DNA from: Pseudomonadota bacterium | GTDB lineage: Bacteria; Desulfobacterota; Desulfovibrionia; Desulfovibrionales; Desulfovibrionaceae | Direction of reading: 5' to 3' | NCBI GenBank assembly: GCA_023460395.1 | Contig: JAEWQB010000015.1 | Location: 38,722-102,721, forward strand | Length of the DNA: 64,000 nucleotides | In this document: in pieces, positions 26,517 through 34,572 of the stretch | Position numbering within the stretch: the stretch's first letter is position 1 | Layout of the letters: the number at the start of each line of letters is the position of its first letter | Translations under genes and position numbers: made by a program | Notes under the pieces: model-generated | Databases searched by the model: none | Told to the model about the DNA's origin: nothing | Seen by the model: only the letters and a program-made list of their open reading frames with translations

Positions 26517-28195
26517 ACGGACTCCTTTCCTCCGGTCGGGGGAACGCTTGCGGGAATGACTGACGGGGTGAATCCGAAGGGATTGACGGGAGCAACGGGA
26601 AAGGCGGCAGGTTCACCTTTCCGAAATGACTTGTAGTTCAACCGGAACCGCCTCATGCGCAGGCCCATCATGCGCCGGGTCAACCCAAGGGCCTGAGCGG
26701 CTTCTGTGGTGTTGCCCCGGTGCTCACGCAGGGCCTCCACCAACATTTCATATTCCACGGAGGCAAGCCGCGCCTCCAGCGTATGAGGGGCCGCCTCCCC
26801 GGACAAAACGGAAGACTGGAGCGACAAAGGCAAGTCGTGCGCGTGCAACGTTTCGTCCTCTGTCAGAATGACAGCGCGATGAATAACGTTTTCCAACTCC
26901 CGCACGTTGCCGGGCCAATCATACCGCATGAGCATATTCAACGCGGGTGTGGCTATGGCGGTGATGCTCTTTTCCGTTTCCCGCGCGTAGCGCTCTACAA
27001 AATACTCGGCAAGGGTAACGATGTCGCTTCCGCGCTCACGTAGCGGCGGCACCATGATAGGAAACACATTAAGCCGGTAATACAAATCTTGCCGGAAGGT
27101 GCCTTCTGCCACCATGTCCTGTAGCGACTGATTGGTGGCGGCAATAACACGAAGCGATACGTTGATGCTGCGATTGCCACCCACACGCTCGAATTGCTTT
27201 TCCTGTAGCACACGAAGCAGCTTGGCCTGCACAGCCAGCGATAATTCGCCAACTTCATCCAGAAAAATGGTTCCGCCGTCCGCTTCTTCAAACCGGCCCT
27301 TCCGCGTTTGGGTGGCGCCTGTAAACGCCCCTTTCTCATGCCCGAACAATTCGCTTTCCACGATGTGTTCCGGCAGGGCCGCGCAATTGAATTTAACCAG
27401 CGGACCTTCCGGCGTTGGGCCACCGTAGTGCAGGGCATTGGCGATCATTTCCTTACCCACGCCACTCTCTCCCAGCAGCAACACCGTTGTACGGGTGTGC
27501 CCCAGTTTACGGAGCAGGGCATACACTTCCTGCATGGGCTTGGACGTGCCGATAATGTTGGGAGGCCGATACCGCTCCTTAAGCTTATCCATGAGCTGCT
27601 GTGTGCGCTTTTCCCAGCGAGCCTTGTCCACGTTTTCCACAAGGTACAGTTCCACCGCGTGGGCCAGCATGTATGCGATGACCATAAGCGCGTCCAAATG
27701 CTTGTAGAGAAGCTGCGTGTTCTCATACAACCGTTCCGCGCTGATAGAGCCAAGCACCTTACTTCCGCGCAGTATGGGCACACACATGAACGAAAGTTCC
27801 CTGTCATCCGCCTGTGAAAGACTTTGCGTGCGGTTAAGAAAATCCGGCTCATCACCAATACGCGGCACAATAATGGGTCTGGCAGTTTCCACCACGCGCC
27901 CGGTGATCCCCTCGCCTAAAAGATAGACGCCCCGGTCCTGCTCGTCCTGCGTCAGGCCGATGCTCTTATGCACGAAGATACGCCCGGATTCACGGTGGTG
28001 CAGGCTTATCATGCCCCGCTGCACGCCCATTTCCTCACGCATGTAGACAAGCAGACAGTCCAGAGCGTGCGCGAAGTCATTATCTTCGGAAATTAACCGG
28101 CTCATCTCATAGAGCACGGGAACAATACGCCCCCGGCATACGCCGGTGAGGCATTCCTTAAGTTCGCCATGAGCCATAGGTCTGTCACAGTTCAT
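26513..28195 (-). CDS. anfA: Sigma-54 activator of the alternative nitrogenase (AnfA/VnfA type)
   Basis: A 560-residue NifA-family enhancer-binding protein: GAF domain (about residues 25-200), AAA+ domain with Walker A GESGVGKE and an intact GAFTGA loop, and a C-terminal Fis-type helix-turn-helix (GNTTEAAQALGLTRRMMGLRMRR). I start it at the ATG at 28195, which has GGAG five bases upstream; this puts Cys15-X4-Cys20 at the N-terminus, the pattern required in Azotobacter AnfA, and classical NifA lacks it. The frame is open to 28399 but that stretch is Pro/Gly-rich without a ribosome site. The upstream sites at anfH (GTAC-N6-GTAC) fit AnfA/VnfA rather than NifA (TGT-N10-ACA). It heads the anfA-nifB-cyclotransferase operon. 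A short C-terminal tail follows the HTH. An annotation as nifA would be the plausible alternative. Confidence 0.85.
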   Translation of the reverse strand: MNCDRPMAHGELKECLTGVCRGRIVPVLYEMSRLISEDNDFAHALDCLLVYMREEMGVQRGMISLHHRESGRIFVHKSIGLTQDEQDRGVYLLGEGITGRVVETARPIIVPRIGDEPDFLNRTQSLSQADDRELSFMCVPILRGSKVLGSISAERLYENTQLLYKHLDALMVIAYMLAHAVELYLVENVDKARWEKRTQQLMDKLKERYRPPNIIGTSKPMQEVYALLRKLGHTRTTVLLLGESGVGKEMIANALHYGGPTPEGPLVKFNCAALPEHIVESELFGHEKGAFTGATQTRKGRFEEADGGTIFLDEVGELSLAVQAKLLRVLQEKQFERVGGNRSINVSLRVIAATNQSLQDMVAEGTFRQDLYYRLNVFPIMVPPLRERGSDIVTLAEYFVERYARETEKSITAIATPALNMLMRYDWPGNVRELENVIHRAVILTEDETLHAHDLPLSLQSSVLSGEAAPHTLEARLASVEYEMLVEALREHRGNTTEAAQALGLTRRMMGLRMRRFRLNYKSFRKGEPAAFPVAPVNPFGFTPSVIPASVPPTGGKESV

Positions 28196-28696
28196 ACCGA
28201 CTCCGGTGCGGGCGGAATGAGCGGGCCGCGTTTGGGGTGAGACGGAAAAAACGGGAATGGCACCATGCGCGGGTTGTCCGGGCCGACCAACCGACCCTGC
28301 CGGAGATACCGGCTCGGTCCGTCCGCATGATTCCGGCAGTCCTGCCGAAACCGGAACACCGCGCGTGGCGGTATACGAAAACGTAGGGTGCATGGACATA
28401 TGGCGACTTTCGCGCGTGGACGCGCGGCTCCTGCGCTATATAGAGCAAGACGTGTACCAGCCGAGGTGGGGCCGGTTCCGCGGAGAATTATAGCCGGTGT
28501 CTGTTTACGTATTTTCCACAAAAAATGAATATATATCCATAAAAAATAGCGCATTACCGGCGCGGCACGTCTTTCTCTGAAATCGAAAAAAGGCAACATC
28601 CCGTCCCGCCTGCGCATCCGGGAACGCACAGAAAAGAACATTCCCACAACCAAGACCACCTTTTTGTAGTTTTTTCCCTCATGCCGCCGGACGAAC
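28196..28696. other. Upstream region of the anfA-nifB operon
   Basis: About 500 bases between anfA and the terminator after anfK. The first 200 are an open frame in phase with anfA but unlike a protein domain. A TATATA-containing near-palindrome lies at 28436-28443 and an A/T-rich stretch at 28500-28555; either could belong to the promoter. I found no -24/-12 element and no GTAC-N6-GTAC site, so the activator gene is probably read from a sigma-70 promoter. Confidence 0.3.
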
Positions 28697-28726
28697 AAAA
28701 AAAGGCCGCCGGATTATCCGGCGGCC
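28697..28726 (-). terminator. Intrinsic terminator after anfK
   Basis: A perfect 10-bp stem (arms 28704-28713 and 28717-28726, loop TTA) is followed on the minus strand by seven T. It closes the anfH-to-anfK operon, 39 bases after the anfK stop, and separates it from the anfA-nifB operon. Confidence 0.88.
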
Positions 28727-28764
28727 CTTCCACTGCAAAGGCATATGGCACTCCCAACAGGGTG

Positions 28765-30153
28765 TTACCATACGTTCAATATCCATTCCTTATTCCGCTT
28801 ATACTCCATGTCGGTAAACAGCGTGTTCGCCATGGACTCCGCCAACCACGTGGCTCCGGCGTACCCCATGACAGGGTGACGATACTGCCCGGCGCGGTCA
28901 TATGTGGGGAAACCAACGCGAACCATGGGCACGTTGTTGTCGATGGAAACAAAACGTCCCTTGGAATGTCCAAGGATAAGATCCAGTTCCAATCCCTCGT
29001 TTTTCAAACGATTGTCCAGCTCCCACAAGTCCGCGTTGACAATGACTTCCATGTCATAATCCACGTTTTCCTTCAGGGCGATAATGCGCGGATCGGTAAC
29101 GTAGTTCGGGTTGTCGTCACCCAACAGAAGCAGCACGGGCTTCATTTCGAGATCCAGACAGAACTCCGCAAGACCAATTACAAGGTCCGGGTTGCCATAA
29201 ATAGCCACGCGCTTGTCCGCGAGGAACATATGCACAAGGTCGGTAATGGCGTCTATGGCAATGCCGCGCTCTCGGACCAGCGACTCTGGAATAGGCTTGC
29301 CGGTAGCCGTTTTAAGATTCTGGAGGAAGGTGTCCGTGTTACGGATGCCTATGGGCGAGGGGCCAACAATGGCCGGAATGCCGAATTCCTGCTCCAGATA
29401 CTGAGCCGCTTTGCCACCCTCGTAGCGGTTAAGGGCAAAGGTCGCCGAGGCGTTCGCAGTGTCCTTCAGGTCCGCAATGGTGGTTTCGCCGTGGGCTACG
29501 TGGTTGCCCTCCGGCATAAGCGGCGCATCAAAGGTTTCTATTTCAAACAACACGGTTGCGTCGATCTGCATCTCTTCCAGCAGGTGCTTCAGGTGCGTCA
29601 CGTCGCCGGGGTTCACCCAACCGGTGATAAGGTTTATTTTCCCGTTAGGTTCCGTGCGTTCGGCAAAGTGGATAACAAAATCGCGCACAGCGAGATCATA
29701 CCCCGTCACCATACTCCCCACAAAGCTGGGAGTGTGGATGGGGATGAGGTGCACCTCGCGCCCCGGATACTTGTCCTTCAGCAAGCCCTCATTGAGCTTG
29801 GTGACCACGCCGTCTATGTCGTCACCAATGACCTCGGTGGAGCAGGTGGAGATAATGGGCACCACCTTCACATCCGGGTAACGCATAAGCAGCACATCCA
29901 CGGCTTCTTCCACACGACCACACGCGCCAAACACCGCGCCGTCTTCATGGACGGATGAAGAAGCGATTTCAAAGCTTTCCTTGAAATGCTGCGAGATGAG
30001 CAGACGCACGAACATAACGCACCCCTGTCCGCCATGCACAATGCCAATACATTCTTTTATGCCAATACTGGCAAATTGCGCCCCGCAGGGCTGGCAGGTA
30101 AATATGGGGTTTATGCAACCGGCGCGCTCTTTGTTTTTTACTTCACATGGCAT
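28765..30153 (-). CDS. anfK: Fe-only nitrogenase beta subunit
   Basis: Beta subunit of the FeFe nitrogenase, holding one side of the P-cluster. The 462 residues match AnfK closely from memory of the Azotobacter protein: INPIFTCQPCGAQF and GIVHGGQGCVMFVR with P-cluster cysteines, SSSVHEDGAVFGACGR, ISTCSTEVIGDD, TPSFVGSM and the end KEWILNVW. It is shorter than NifK (about 520) because it lacks the N-terminal extension, a feature of AnfK and VnfK. It lies 13 bases after anfG and is the last gene before the terminator. Confidence 0.96.
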   Translation of the reverse strand: MPCEVKNKERAGCINPIFTCQPCGAQFASIGIKECIGIVHGGQGCVMFVRLLISQHFKESFEIASSSVHEDGAVFGACGRVEEAVDVLLMRYPDVKVVPIISTCSTEVIGDDIDGVVTKLNEGLLKDKYPGREVHLIPIHTPSFVGSMVTGYDLAVRDFVIHFAERTEPNGKINLITGWVNPGDVTHLKHLLEEMQIDATVLFEIETFDAPLMPEGNHVAHGETTIADLKDTANASATFALNRYEGGKAAQYLEQEFGIPAIVGPSPIGIRNTDTFLQNLKTATGKPIPESLVRERGIAIDAITDLVHMFLADKRVAIYGNPDLVIGLAEFCLDLEMKPVLLLLGDDNPNYVTDPRIIALKENVDYDMEVIVNADLWELDNRLKNEGLELDLILGHSKGRFVSIDNNVPMVRVGFPTYDRAGQYRHPVMGYAGATWLAESMANTLFTDMEYKRNKEWILNVW

Positions 30154-30166
30154 ACTGATGTTCCTT

Positions 30167-30517
30167 CTAATAATGCTGGTCGGTCAGTTCCTGATTGAGC
30201 GAGCCCGTTATGGTAAGATAGTCCATACGTTCGTGCAGGTTGTGCATGACCTCCGCTATTTCTTCCTTGTTCAGCGTGGCAAGCCAGTCGTAGCGTTCGC
30301 GGAAGGCGTCGGCTAAACACACGGCGTCCACCCAGTAACAACGCTCCGTGGGGTCGCTGTTGTCCACCGCTTCTCCACATAATATCTGCTTGGTTTTAGC
30401 GAGGATATTTTCATTCTGGTCCTTGCGGTCCCACGCGCGGGAATGAAACTGCCAGAGGCATTTTTTCATAATATAGTCGAGCAGTTGCTCCACTCTCTGC
30501 GTCATAATCTCGTCCAT
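30167..30517 (-). CDS. anfG: Fe-only nitrogenase delta subunit
   Basis: Small third subunit found only in alternative nitrogenases; it binds the DK core and helps cofactor insertion. The 116 residues include the diagnostic YIMKKCLWQFHSRAWDR, LCGE, RCYWVDAVCLADAFRERY and the end MDYLTITGSLNQELTDQHY, nearly the same as Azotobacter AnfG. Its presence between D and K genes rules out a molybdenum nitrogenase. AAGGAG precedes the ATG. Confidence 0.96.
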   Translation of the reverse strand: MDEIMTQRVEQLLDYIMKKCLWQFHSRAWDRKDQNENILAKTKQILCGEAVDNSDPTERCYWVDAVCLADAFRERYDWLATLNKEEIAEVMHNLHERMDYLTITGSLNQELTDQHY

Positions 30518-30535
30518 GCGTCTCTCCTTGCGGCC

Positions 30536-32098
30536 CTACACCGCAGCGGCCATGGGCGCGCCGAAGTCGGGGTAGGTTTTGTCCTTCAGGTCGGCCAGGC
30601 AGTCGTACTTGCCGGTGTACTGGCGCAAGGTGGGAGAATTCTTCACCTCGTCGGGCAAATCCGCATCCGAGAGCATGCGCTGCGTGGCAAAGCCCTTATC
30701 CACGGGAATCTCATCCTTGCTGATATCCAGTTTTGCCAACTGATGGATGGGGGAATAGATGGCGTTGTAAACATCGCGGGCAAACCGCACCCAGCCCTCG
30801 TAGCCTTTCCACGGACCATTGTGGTAGGCATGGGCGTTCAGGTAGGGCACACGAATTTTCTTAGCCACCTCGCCGGGGCGTTTGCCGGTGAAAATGATGT
30901 CCGGCTTAAGCATTTCCATGGCTTCCAACCCTTCCAATTCGTTGGGGTCGTCAATAGCCAGTGCGCCAACTTCGCAGCGGGAAATACCCTTTTCCATGTC
31001 TCCCTGATGCCCGAACTTGGTATACACGGAGACCACTTCCACACCCATTTCTTCATGAATGACATGCGCCCAGTGCCACAGCTTGGACCCGCCGGGCCAC
31101 AGACACACCTTTTTCCCCCGCAGCCGCTCTTTGTACCAGTCCAGTTCGGGCTTCCAACGGGCGGTTTCTTCATCAATAATGGCCTGTGCGCGGTCTTCAA
31201 TGCCAAAGAACAAGGCCACCTTGCGGAGAGAGGCGGAAAGTGGCTCAAACCCAAAGCCGTCTATGTCCAGACGCGGAGTGCCGTAGCGCCTGCGCAGTTC
31301 GTTGCAGATGTATTCCGCAGACCGCGCGCATTCCAGCACATTGAGGTGCGCCCGGTGCATACCACGCAGCGCGTCATACGAACCGTTGCCGGTAAAGGTG
31401 GACAAAATCTGCACGCCCATGCGCTTGAAATAGTCCTGCATGACTTCCTGATCGCCCTGAATATTGTATTCGCCTACGTAGTTGATAACGTAATCGCTAG
31501 TGAGTTCAGGCTCGTAGGTGCCTACTTTTTGCGTAAGCCACGCGATGTTAATCTTGTGGTGACCGCCGGACTGACTGGGACCGCCAAATCCGGGCGAGTT
31601 GCAGACGAACACGTCCACATCGGGCAGCTCTTCCATGACTTCCTGGGCAATGGCGTTAATGTCATCCCCGATCAGCGCGGAAGCACAGGTCTGGTACACG
31701 GTCATGCGCTTGATATGCGGAGCGGCTTTAAAAGCCTCAAGAATAGACTGCTTAAGCAGCTTTTCCGCCCCGAACACGATGTGCTTTTCCTTCATGTCCG
31801 TGGCGAAGGTGTATTTGATCTGAAAGTTGTCGTTATCGCTGATATAGCGTTTGGTCTGCCACGTATCGTAGGTGCATCCCACTGGTCCGTGACTCAGATG
31901 GATAACGTCCTTCATGGGCGTGCCAATAACGTGCTTGGCCCCGCAATAGGCGCATCCGCGTTCGGAAATGGAACCGGGAATGGTGTTCAGGTAACCGAGC
32001 GGCAGCGCATCGGCCAATGTTTCGCCCGGTCCCTTGACCACGGCGTGCTTTTTTCTTTCAGGTATGCATTTACTGCATGTAAACTCATGATATGGCAT
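30536..32098 (-). CDS. anfD: Fe-only nitrogenase alpha subunit
   Basis: Alpha subunit of the FeFe nitrogenase, holding FeFe-co and half of the P-cluster. The 520 residues follow AnfD throughout: PYHEFTCSKCIPERKKHAVV, LNTIPGSISERGCAYCGAKHV, SHGPVGCTYDTWQTKRYISD, TVYQTCASALIGDD, FVCNSPGFGGPSQSGGHHK, and KVCLWPGGSKLWHWAHVI. VnfD is shorter (about 475) and lacks this C-terminal part, so the iron-only type is favoured over vanadium. The start at 32098 is set by GGAG and by the family N-terminus; the frame upstream of it is not homologous. It follows nifI2 by 34 bases. Confidence 0.97.
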   Translation of the reverse strand: MPYHEFTCSKCIPERKKHAVVKGPGETLADALPLGYLNTIPGSISERGCAYCGAKHVIGTPMKDVIHLSHGPVGCTYDTWQTKRYISDNDNFQIKYTFATDMKEKHIVFGAEKLLKQSILEAFKAAPHIKRMTVYQTCASALIGDDINAIAQEVMEELPDVDVFVCNSPGFGGPSQSGGHHKINIAWLTQKVGTYEPELTSDYVINYVGEYNIQGDQEVMQDYFKRMGVQILSTFTGNGSYDALRGMHRAHLNVLECARSAEYICNELRRRYGTPRLDIDGFGFEPLSASLRKVALFFGIEDRAQAIIDEETARWKPELDWYKERLRGKKVCLWPGGSKLWHWAHVIHEEMGVEVVSVYTKFGHQGDMEKGISRCEVGALAIDDPNELEGLEAMEMLKPDIIFTGKRPGEVAKKIRVPYLNAHAYHNGPWKGYEGWVRFARDVYNAIYSPIHQLAKLDISKDEIPVDKGFATQRMLSDADLPDEVKNSPTLRQYTGKYDCLADLKDKTYPDFGAPMAAAV

Positions 32099-32132
32099 AG
32101 CTTTCTCCTTGCGTGCCGCTGGGAATGCGCCG

Positions 32133-32504
32133 TTATAAAATGGCGCTGTCGCCGTGTTCGTCAGTGCGTACGCGCAGGGCGTCGTCCACGGGACAGATAA
32201 AGATTCTGCCGTCCCCAACCTGCCCGCTACGGTTGATTTCGAGAATGGCTTCCACCACCGCATCCACGGCGGAATCGGGCACCACAAGCGAAACCATACG
32301 TTTGGGAATATACGGCATGGCACGGTACCGGCCTTGCTCCATTACCTTGGGGGACACGTCCATTCCTATCTCCCCGGCAATGCCCCGCTGCTTGCCCCGG
32401 CCCAATACAGGCACGGCAGTCATGCAGGGAAAACCCAGTGCGTCCAGCGCCTCTTTGGTGCGGCCCATGTTTCTGGGGCGAATGATGGCGATAAGCTCCT
32501 TCAT
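32133..32504 (-). CDS. nifI2: PII-like nitrogenase regulator NifI2
   Basis: GlnB-family protein that with NifI1 switches nitrogenase activity off after ammonium addition by binding the dinitrogenase in response to 2-oxoglutarate and ATP/ADP. The 123 residues show the PII fold motifs (MKELIAIIRPRNMGRTKEAL, VLGRGKQRG and a C-terminal GDGRIFICPVDDALRVRT), with the longer, variable T-loop of NifI2. GGAGG precedes the ATG at 32504; the gene lies 8 bases after nifI1. Confidence 0.93.
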   Translation of the reverse strand: MKELIAIIRPRNMGRTKEALDALGFPCMTAVPVLGRGKQRGIAGEIGMDVSPKVMEQGRYRAMPYIPKRMVSLVVPDSAVDAVVEAILEINRSGQVGDGRIFICPVDDALRVRTDEHGDSAIL

Positions 32505-32512
32505 GCCGCCTC

Positions 32513-32836
32513 CTACAATCCCTGTTCGCCGGTACGCACGGTAACCGCCCGCTCCACGGGGGAGACAAAGACTTTTCCGTCACCATAGTTACCCGTGTAC
32601 GCCTTGCAGTGAACAAGTTTGAGCACCTCGTCCACTTGCTCTTCTTCCACAACCATCATGAGGATAACCCGGGGCAATTCGTCGTAATGCACCGTGCCCA
32701 CGGTTATGCCCTTCTGCTTCCCACGCCCGAAGGCGTGAATTTTGGTCATGGAAGCAAAGCCCCCCTCCGCCAATCCGTCCGCCACGGCGTCTGCGGCATC
32801 CGCCCGCACAACAGCTTTGATCATTTTCATGGACAT
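32513..32836 (-). CDS. nifI1: PII-like nitrogenase regulator NifI1
   Basis: Partner of NifI2 in post-translational control of nitrogenase. The 107 residues have the NifI1 hallmarks: KMIKAVVRADAADAVADGLAEGGF, a short T-loop (HAFGRGKQKG then VHYDELPRV) and TGNYGDGKVFVSPVERAVTVRTG. GGAG lies 6 bases before the ATG at 32836. The pair sits between H and D genes, the arrangement known from methanogens and strict anaerobes for both Mo and alternative nitrogenases. Confidence 0.94.
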   Translation of the reverse strand: MSMKMIKAVVRADAADAVADGLAEGGFASMTKIHAFGRGKQKGITVGTVHYDELPRVILMMVVEEEQVDEVLKLVHCKAYTGNYGDGKVFVSPVERAVTVRTGEQGL

Positions 32837-32871
32837 GGAATTCTCCTTGTGTGTTGCCGTGTGCTGAAGGA

Positions 32872-33699
32872 TTAGTCGGTGATGCCGTACTTAACGACCA
32901 TGGATTCCAGTTCGTCCATGGTAAGCGGCTTGGGAATGACCAAATTCGTGTTGTCGATGATCTTGCTGGCCAGCGTGCTGTATTCCATGGCCTGATTTTC
33001 CGCCGGGGAAAATTCCGTCACGGTTTTTTTATTGAACTCCGCCTTCTGCACGATGTTGTCGCGCGGAACGAAGTGGATCATCTGCGTGCCGATGGCTGCG
33101 GTGAATTCTTCAAGAAACTCACGTTCGCCATCCACATTACGGCTGTTACAAATGATGCCGCCAAGGCGCACGCCGCTTTGCTTGGCGTACTTCACAAGGC
33201 CTTTGCAAATGTTGTTTGCGGCGTAGATAGCCATCATTTCCCCGGAGGCCACGATGTAAACTTCCTGCGCTTTGCCATCGCGGATGGGCATGGCGAACCC
33301 GCCGCACACCACGTCGCCTAGAACGTCAAAGAACACAAAGTCCAGATCCGAGGTGTATGCGCCGTTGCTTTCCATAAGGTCTATGGCGGTGATAACGCCA
33401 CGCCCGGCACAGCCCACGCCCGGTTCCGGCCCGCCGGATTCCACGCACTGGATGCCCTTAAAGCCCTTCTTGATAACCTTTTCGTTAGTCACCTTTTCCG
33501 CACCGTGGTCGCGCAACACGTCCATAAGGGTTTCCTGTGGCTTGCCACCAAGGATAAGGCGCGTGGAGTCCGCTTTGGGGTCACAGCCATGGATGAACAC
33601 TTTCTTATCGTGAAAATGCGCCATGGCAGCAGCCGTGTTCTGCGTGGTGGTGGATTTGCCGATGCCGCCTTTGCCGTAAATTGCGATCTTTCTGGTCAT
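32872..33699 (-). CDS. anfH: Fe-only nitrogenase reductase (Fe protein)
   Basis: Homodimeric ATP-dependent reductase of the nitrogenase. The 275 residues have the P-loop YGKGGIGKSTTTQN, the switch regions GCDPKADSTRL and FFDVLGDVVCGGFAMPI, and the two 4Fe-4S cysteines in GVGCAGRG and DVVCGGF. Side chains such as VIKKGFKGIQCVESGG and the end PLTMDELESMVVKYGITD follow AnfH rather than NifH. The start at 33699 follows GGAG; the frame upstream to 33849 is leader sequence. It is the first gene of the operon, about 50 bases from the predicted start of transcription. Confidence 0.96.
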   Translation of the reverse strand: MTRKIAIYGKGGIGKSTTTQNTAAAMAHFHDKKVFIHGCDPKADSTRLILGGKPQETLMDVLRDHGAEKVTNEKVIKKGFKGIQCVESGGPEPGVGCAGRGVITAIDLMESNGAYTSDLDFVFFDVLGDVVCGGFAMPIRDGKAQEVYIVASGEMMAIYAANNICKGLVKYAKQSGVRLGGIICNSRNVDGEREFLEEFTAAIGTQMIHFVPRDNIVQKAEFNKKTVTEFSPAENQAMEYSTLASKIIDNTNLVIPKPLTMDELESMVVKYGITD

Positions 33700-33759
33700 G
33701 TGTTTCTCCTGCACGTTGAACGTCTCTGTTGTAGTAATACGGTATGCGTATTTTTCTTG

Positions 33760-33775
33760 TGCATGGAGAATGCCA
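33760..33775 (-). promoter_or_regulatory. Sigma-54 (-24/-12) promoter of the anf operon
   Basis: On the minus strand the sequence TGGCATTCTCCATGCA keeps the essential GG and GC dinucleotides at exactly the required spacing and matches the consensus TGGCAC-N5-TTGCA at most other positions. It lies about 60 bases before the anfH start codon. Transcription would start near 33748. Confidence 0.82.
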
Positions 33776-33880
33776 ACAATTGCATTCTGCGATATCCAAG
33801 GCATTATCAGGTAATATCCTGCGCAAAACAGTAATGCATAACAAAACAACGAACGGGAAAGTACGTCTTTTCCACAGTTC

Positions 33881-33894
33881 GTACCAATAGGTAC
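33881..33894. promoter_or_regulatory. Activator site 1, GTAC-N6-GTAC
   Basis: A perfect GTAC-N6-GTAC dyad (spacer CAATAG), the form described for VnfA and close to the AnfA site. It lies about 110 bases upstream of the -24 element, a usual distance for an enhancer of a sigma-54 activator. Confidence 0.75.
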
Positions 33895-33918
33895 ACTTTT
33901 TTACAGTCTGGCGAAGTG

Positions 33919-33932
33919 GTACGACTAGGCAC
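33919..33932. promoter_or_regulatory. Degenerate activator site, GTAC-N6-GCAC
   Basis: One perfect GTAC half-site and one with a single change (GCAC), spacer GACTAG. It lies between the two perfect sites, 38 bases from the first and 28 from the second, centre to centre. Confidence 0.5.
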
Positions 33933-33946
33933 ATCAGAAACAAAAT

Positions 33947-33960
33947 GTACCGCAATGTAC
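33947..33960. promoter_or_regulatory. Activator site 2, GTAC-N6-GTAC
   Basis: A second perfect GTAC-N6-GTAC dyad (spacer CGCAAT). A further GTAC half-site with the degenerate partner GGTG follows at 33976-33989. The four dyads make a spaced array from 33881 to 33989. Confidence 0.75.
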
Positions 33961-34007
33961 ACTTTGCACGTATATGTACCCATAAGGTGCATATACCGAA
34001 CACAAAC

Positions 34008-34043
34008 AAAAGGCCGGACGGGAAACATCCCGCCCGGCCTTTA
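34008..34043 (-). terminator. Intrinsic terminator after the split-barrel gene
   Basis: Arms AGGCCGGACGGG (34011-34022) and CCCGCCCGGCCT (34029-34040) pair over 12 positions with one mismatch, and on the minus strand the stem is followed by TTTTG. It stops the leftward transcript from 34091-35277 before it enters the anf enhancer array. Confidence 0.75.
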
Positions 34044-34090
34044 TGAACCGAAGATATCGCACCATAAGGGTGCGGATAGTGTGCGACCTG

Positions 34091-34570
34091 CTACACCTGC
34101 GGATCACCCGCGAAAGCCGGATTCACCTTGCCGACCATCTCACGAATATTCACGCGCACCACTGCGGTACGCGCCAGCACGCGGGGGTCAAACCCTGTGG
34201 TAGGTCCGCCATGCTGCGCCATGATGATGGCGAGTCCCGCCGCCTTGGCGTCAGGATCGGTCAATTCTTCTCCCCGTCCCACACCGGTGACTGATTTAAA
34301 ATGCGTGGTGTACCCGCAGGGAGAATCCGCGCGGATAAGTTCGCTTTCCACCATGGTGAAAAAGCTCACCAGCCCGTTACGGCGAACGCAGTCCAGCTTG
34401 CGGCCTGCAAGTGCGCTGTGGAAATAGATGGCTCCCGCTTCATATCCAAAGTTCACGGTAACCACGTAAGGTTCTTCCCCGTCCCACAGCCCTAATTGTA
34501 GGGTGCGGCAACGGCGGAGCATTTCCTCAATGGCGGCGGTGTCGCGTATCGCCCGTTTTTCTTTGCGCAT
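34091..34570 (-). CDS. FMN-binding split-barrel protein (pyridoxamine 5'-phosphate oxidase-like)
   Basis: A 159-residue protein of the pyridoxamine-phosphate-oxidase-like/NimA superfamily, expected to bind FMN as a dimer. It opens with MRKEKRAIRD, followed by a core with LQLGLWDGEEPYVVTVNFGYE and IYFHSALAGRKLDCVRRN, the segment that contacts the flavin phosphate, and then YTTHFKSVTGVGRGEEL. The start at 34570 lies 2 bases after the stop of the upstream amidotransferase gene with GGAA nearby, so both are in one transcript. Function in the locus is unknown; such proteins reduce nitro groups, bilins or quinone-like compounds, or guard cofactors. Confidence 0.75.
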   Translation of the reverse strand: MRKEKRAIRDTAAIEEMLRRCRTLQLGLWDGEEPYVVTVNFGYEAGAIYFHSALAGRKLDCVRRNGLVSFFTMVESELIRADSPCGYTTHFKSVTGVGRGEELTDPDAKAAGLAIIMAQHGGPTTGFDPRVLARTAVVRVNIREMVGKVNPAFAGDPQV

Positions 34571-34572
34571 GG

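Noticed and set aside
28253..28268. TGGCAC near the activator gene as a sigma-54 promoter
   Set aside because: No GC at the required -12 distance and wrong strand for the activator gene.
28196..28399. 68-residue N-terminal extension of the activator
   Set aside because: Pro/Gly-rich, no ribosome site, and it would bury the Cys-X4-Cys that matches AnfA near a true N-terminus.
30443..32200. 585-codon open frame on the plus strand
   Set aside because: It is antisense to anfD, whose protein matches AnfD throughout; the long frame follows from high G+C codon use.
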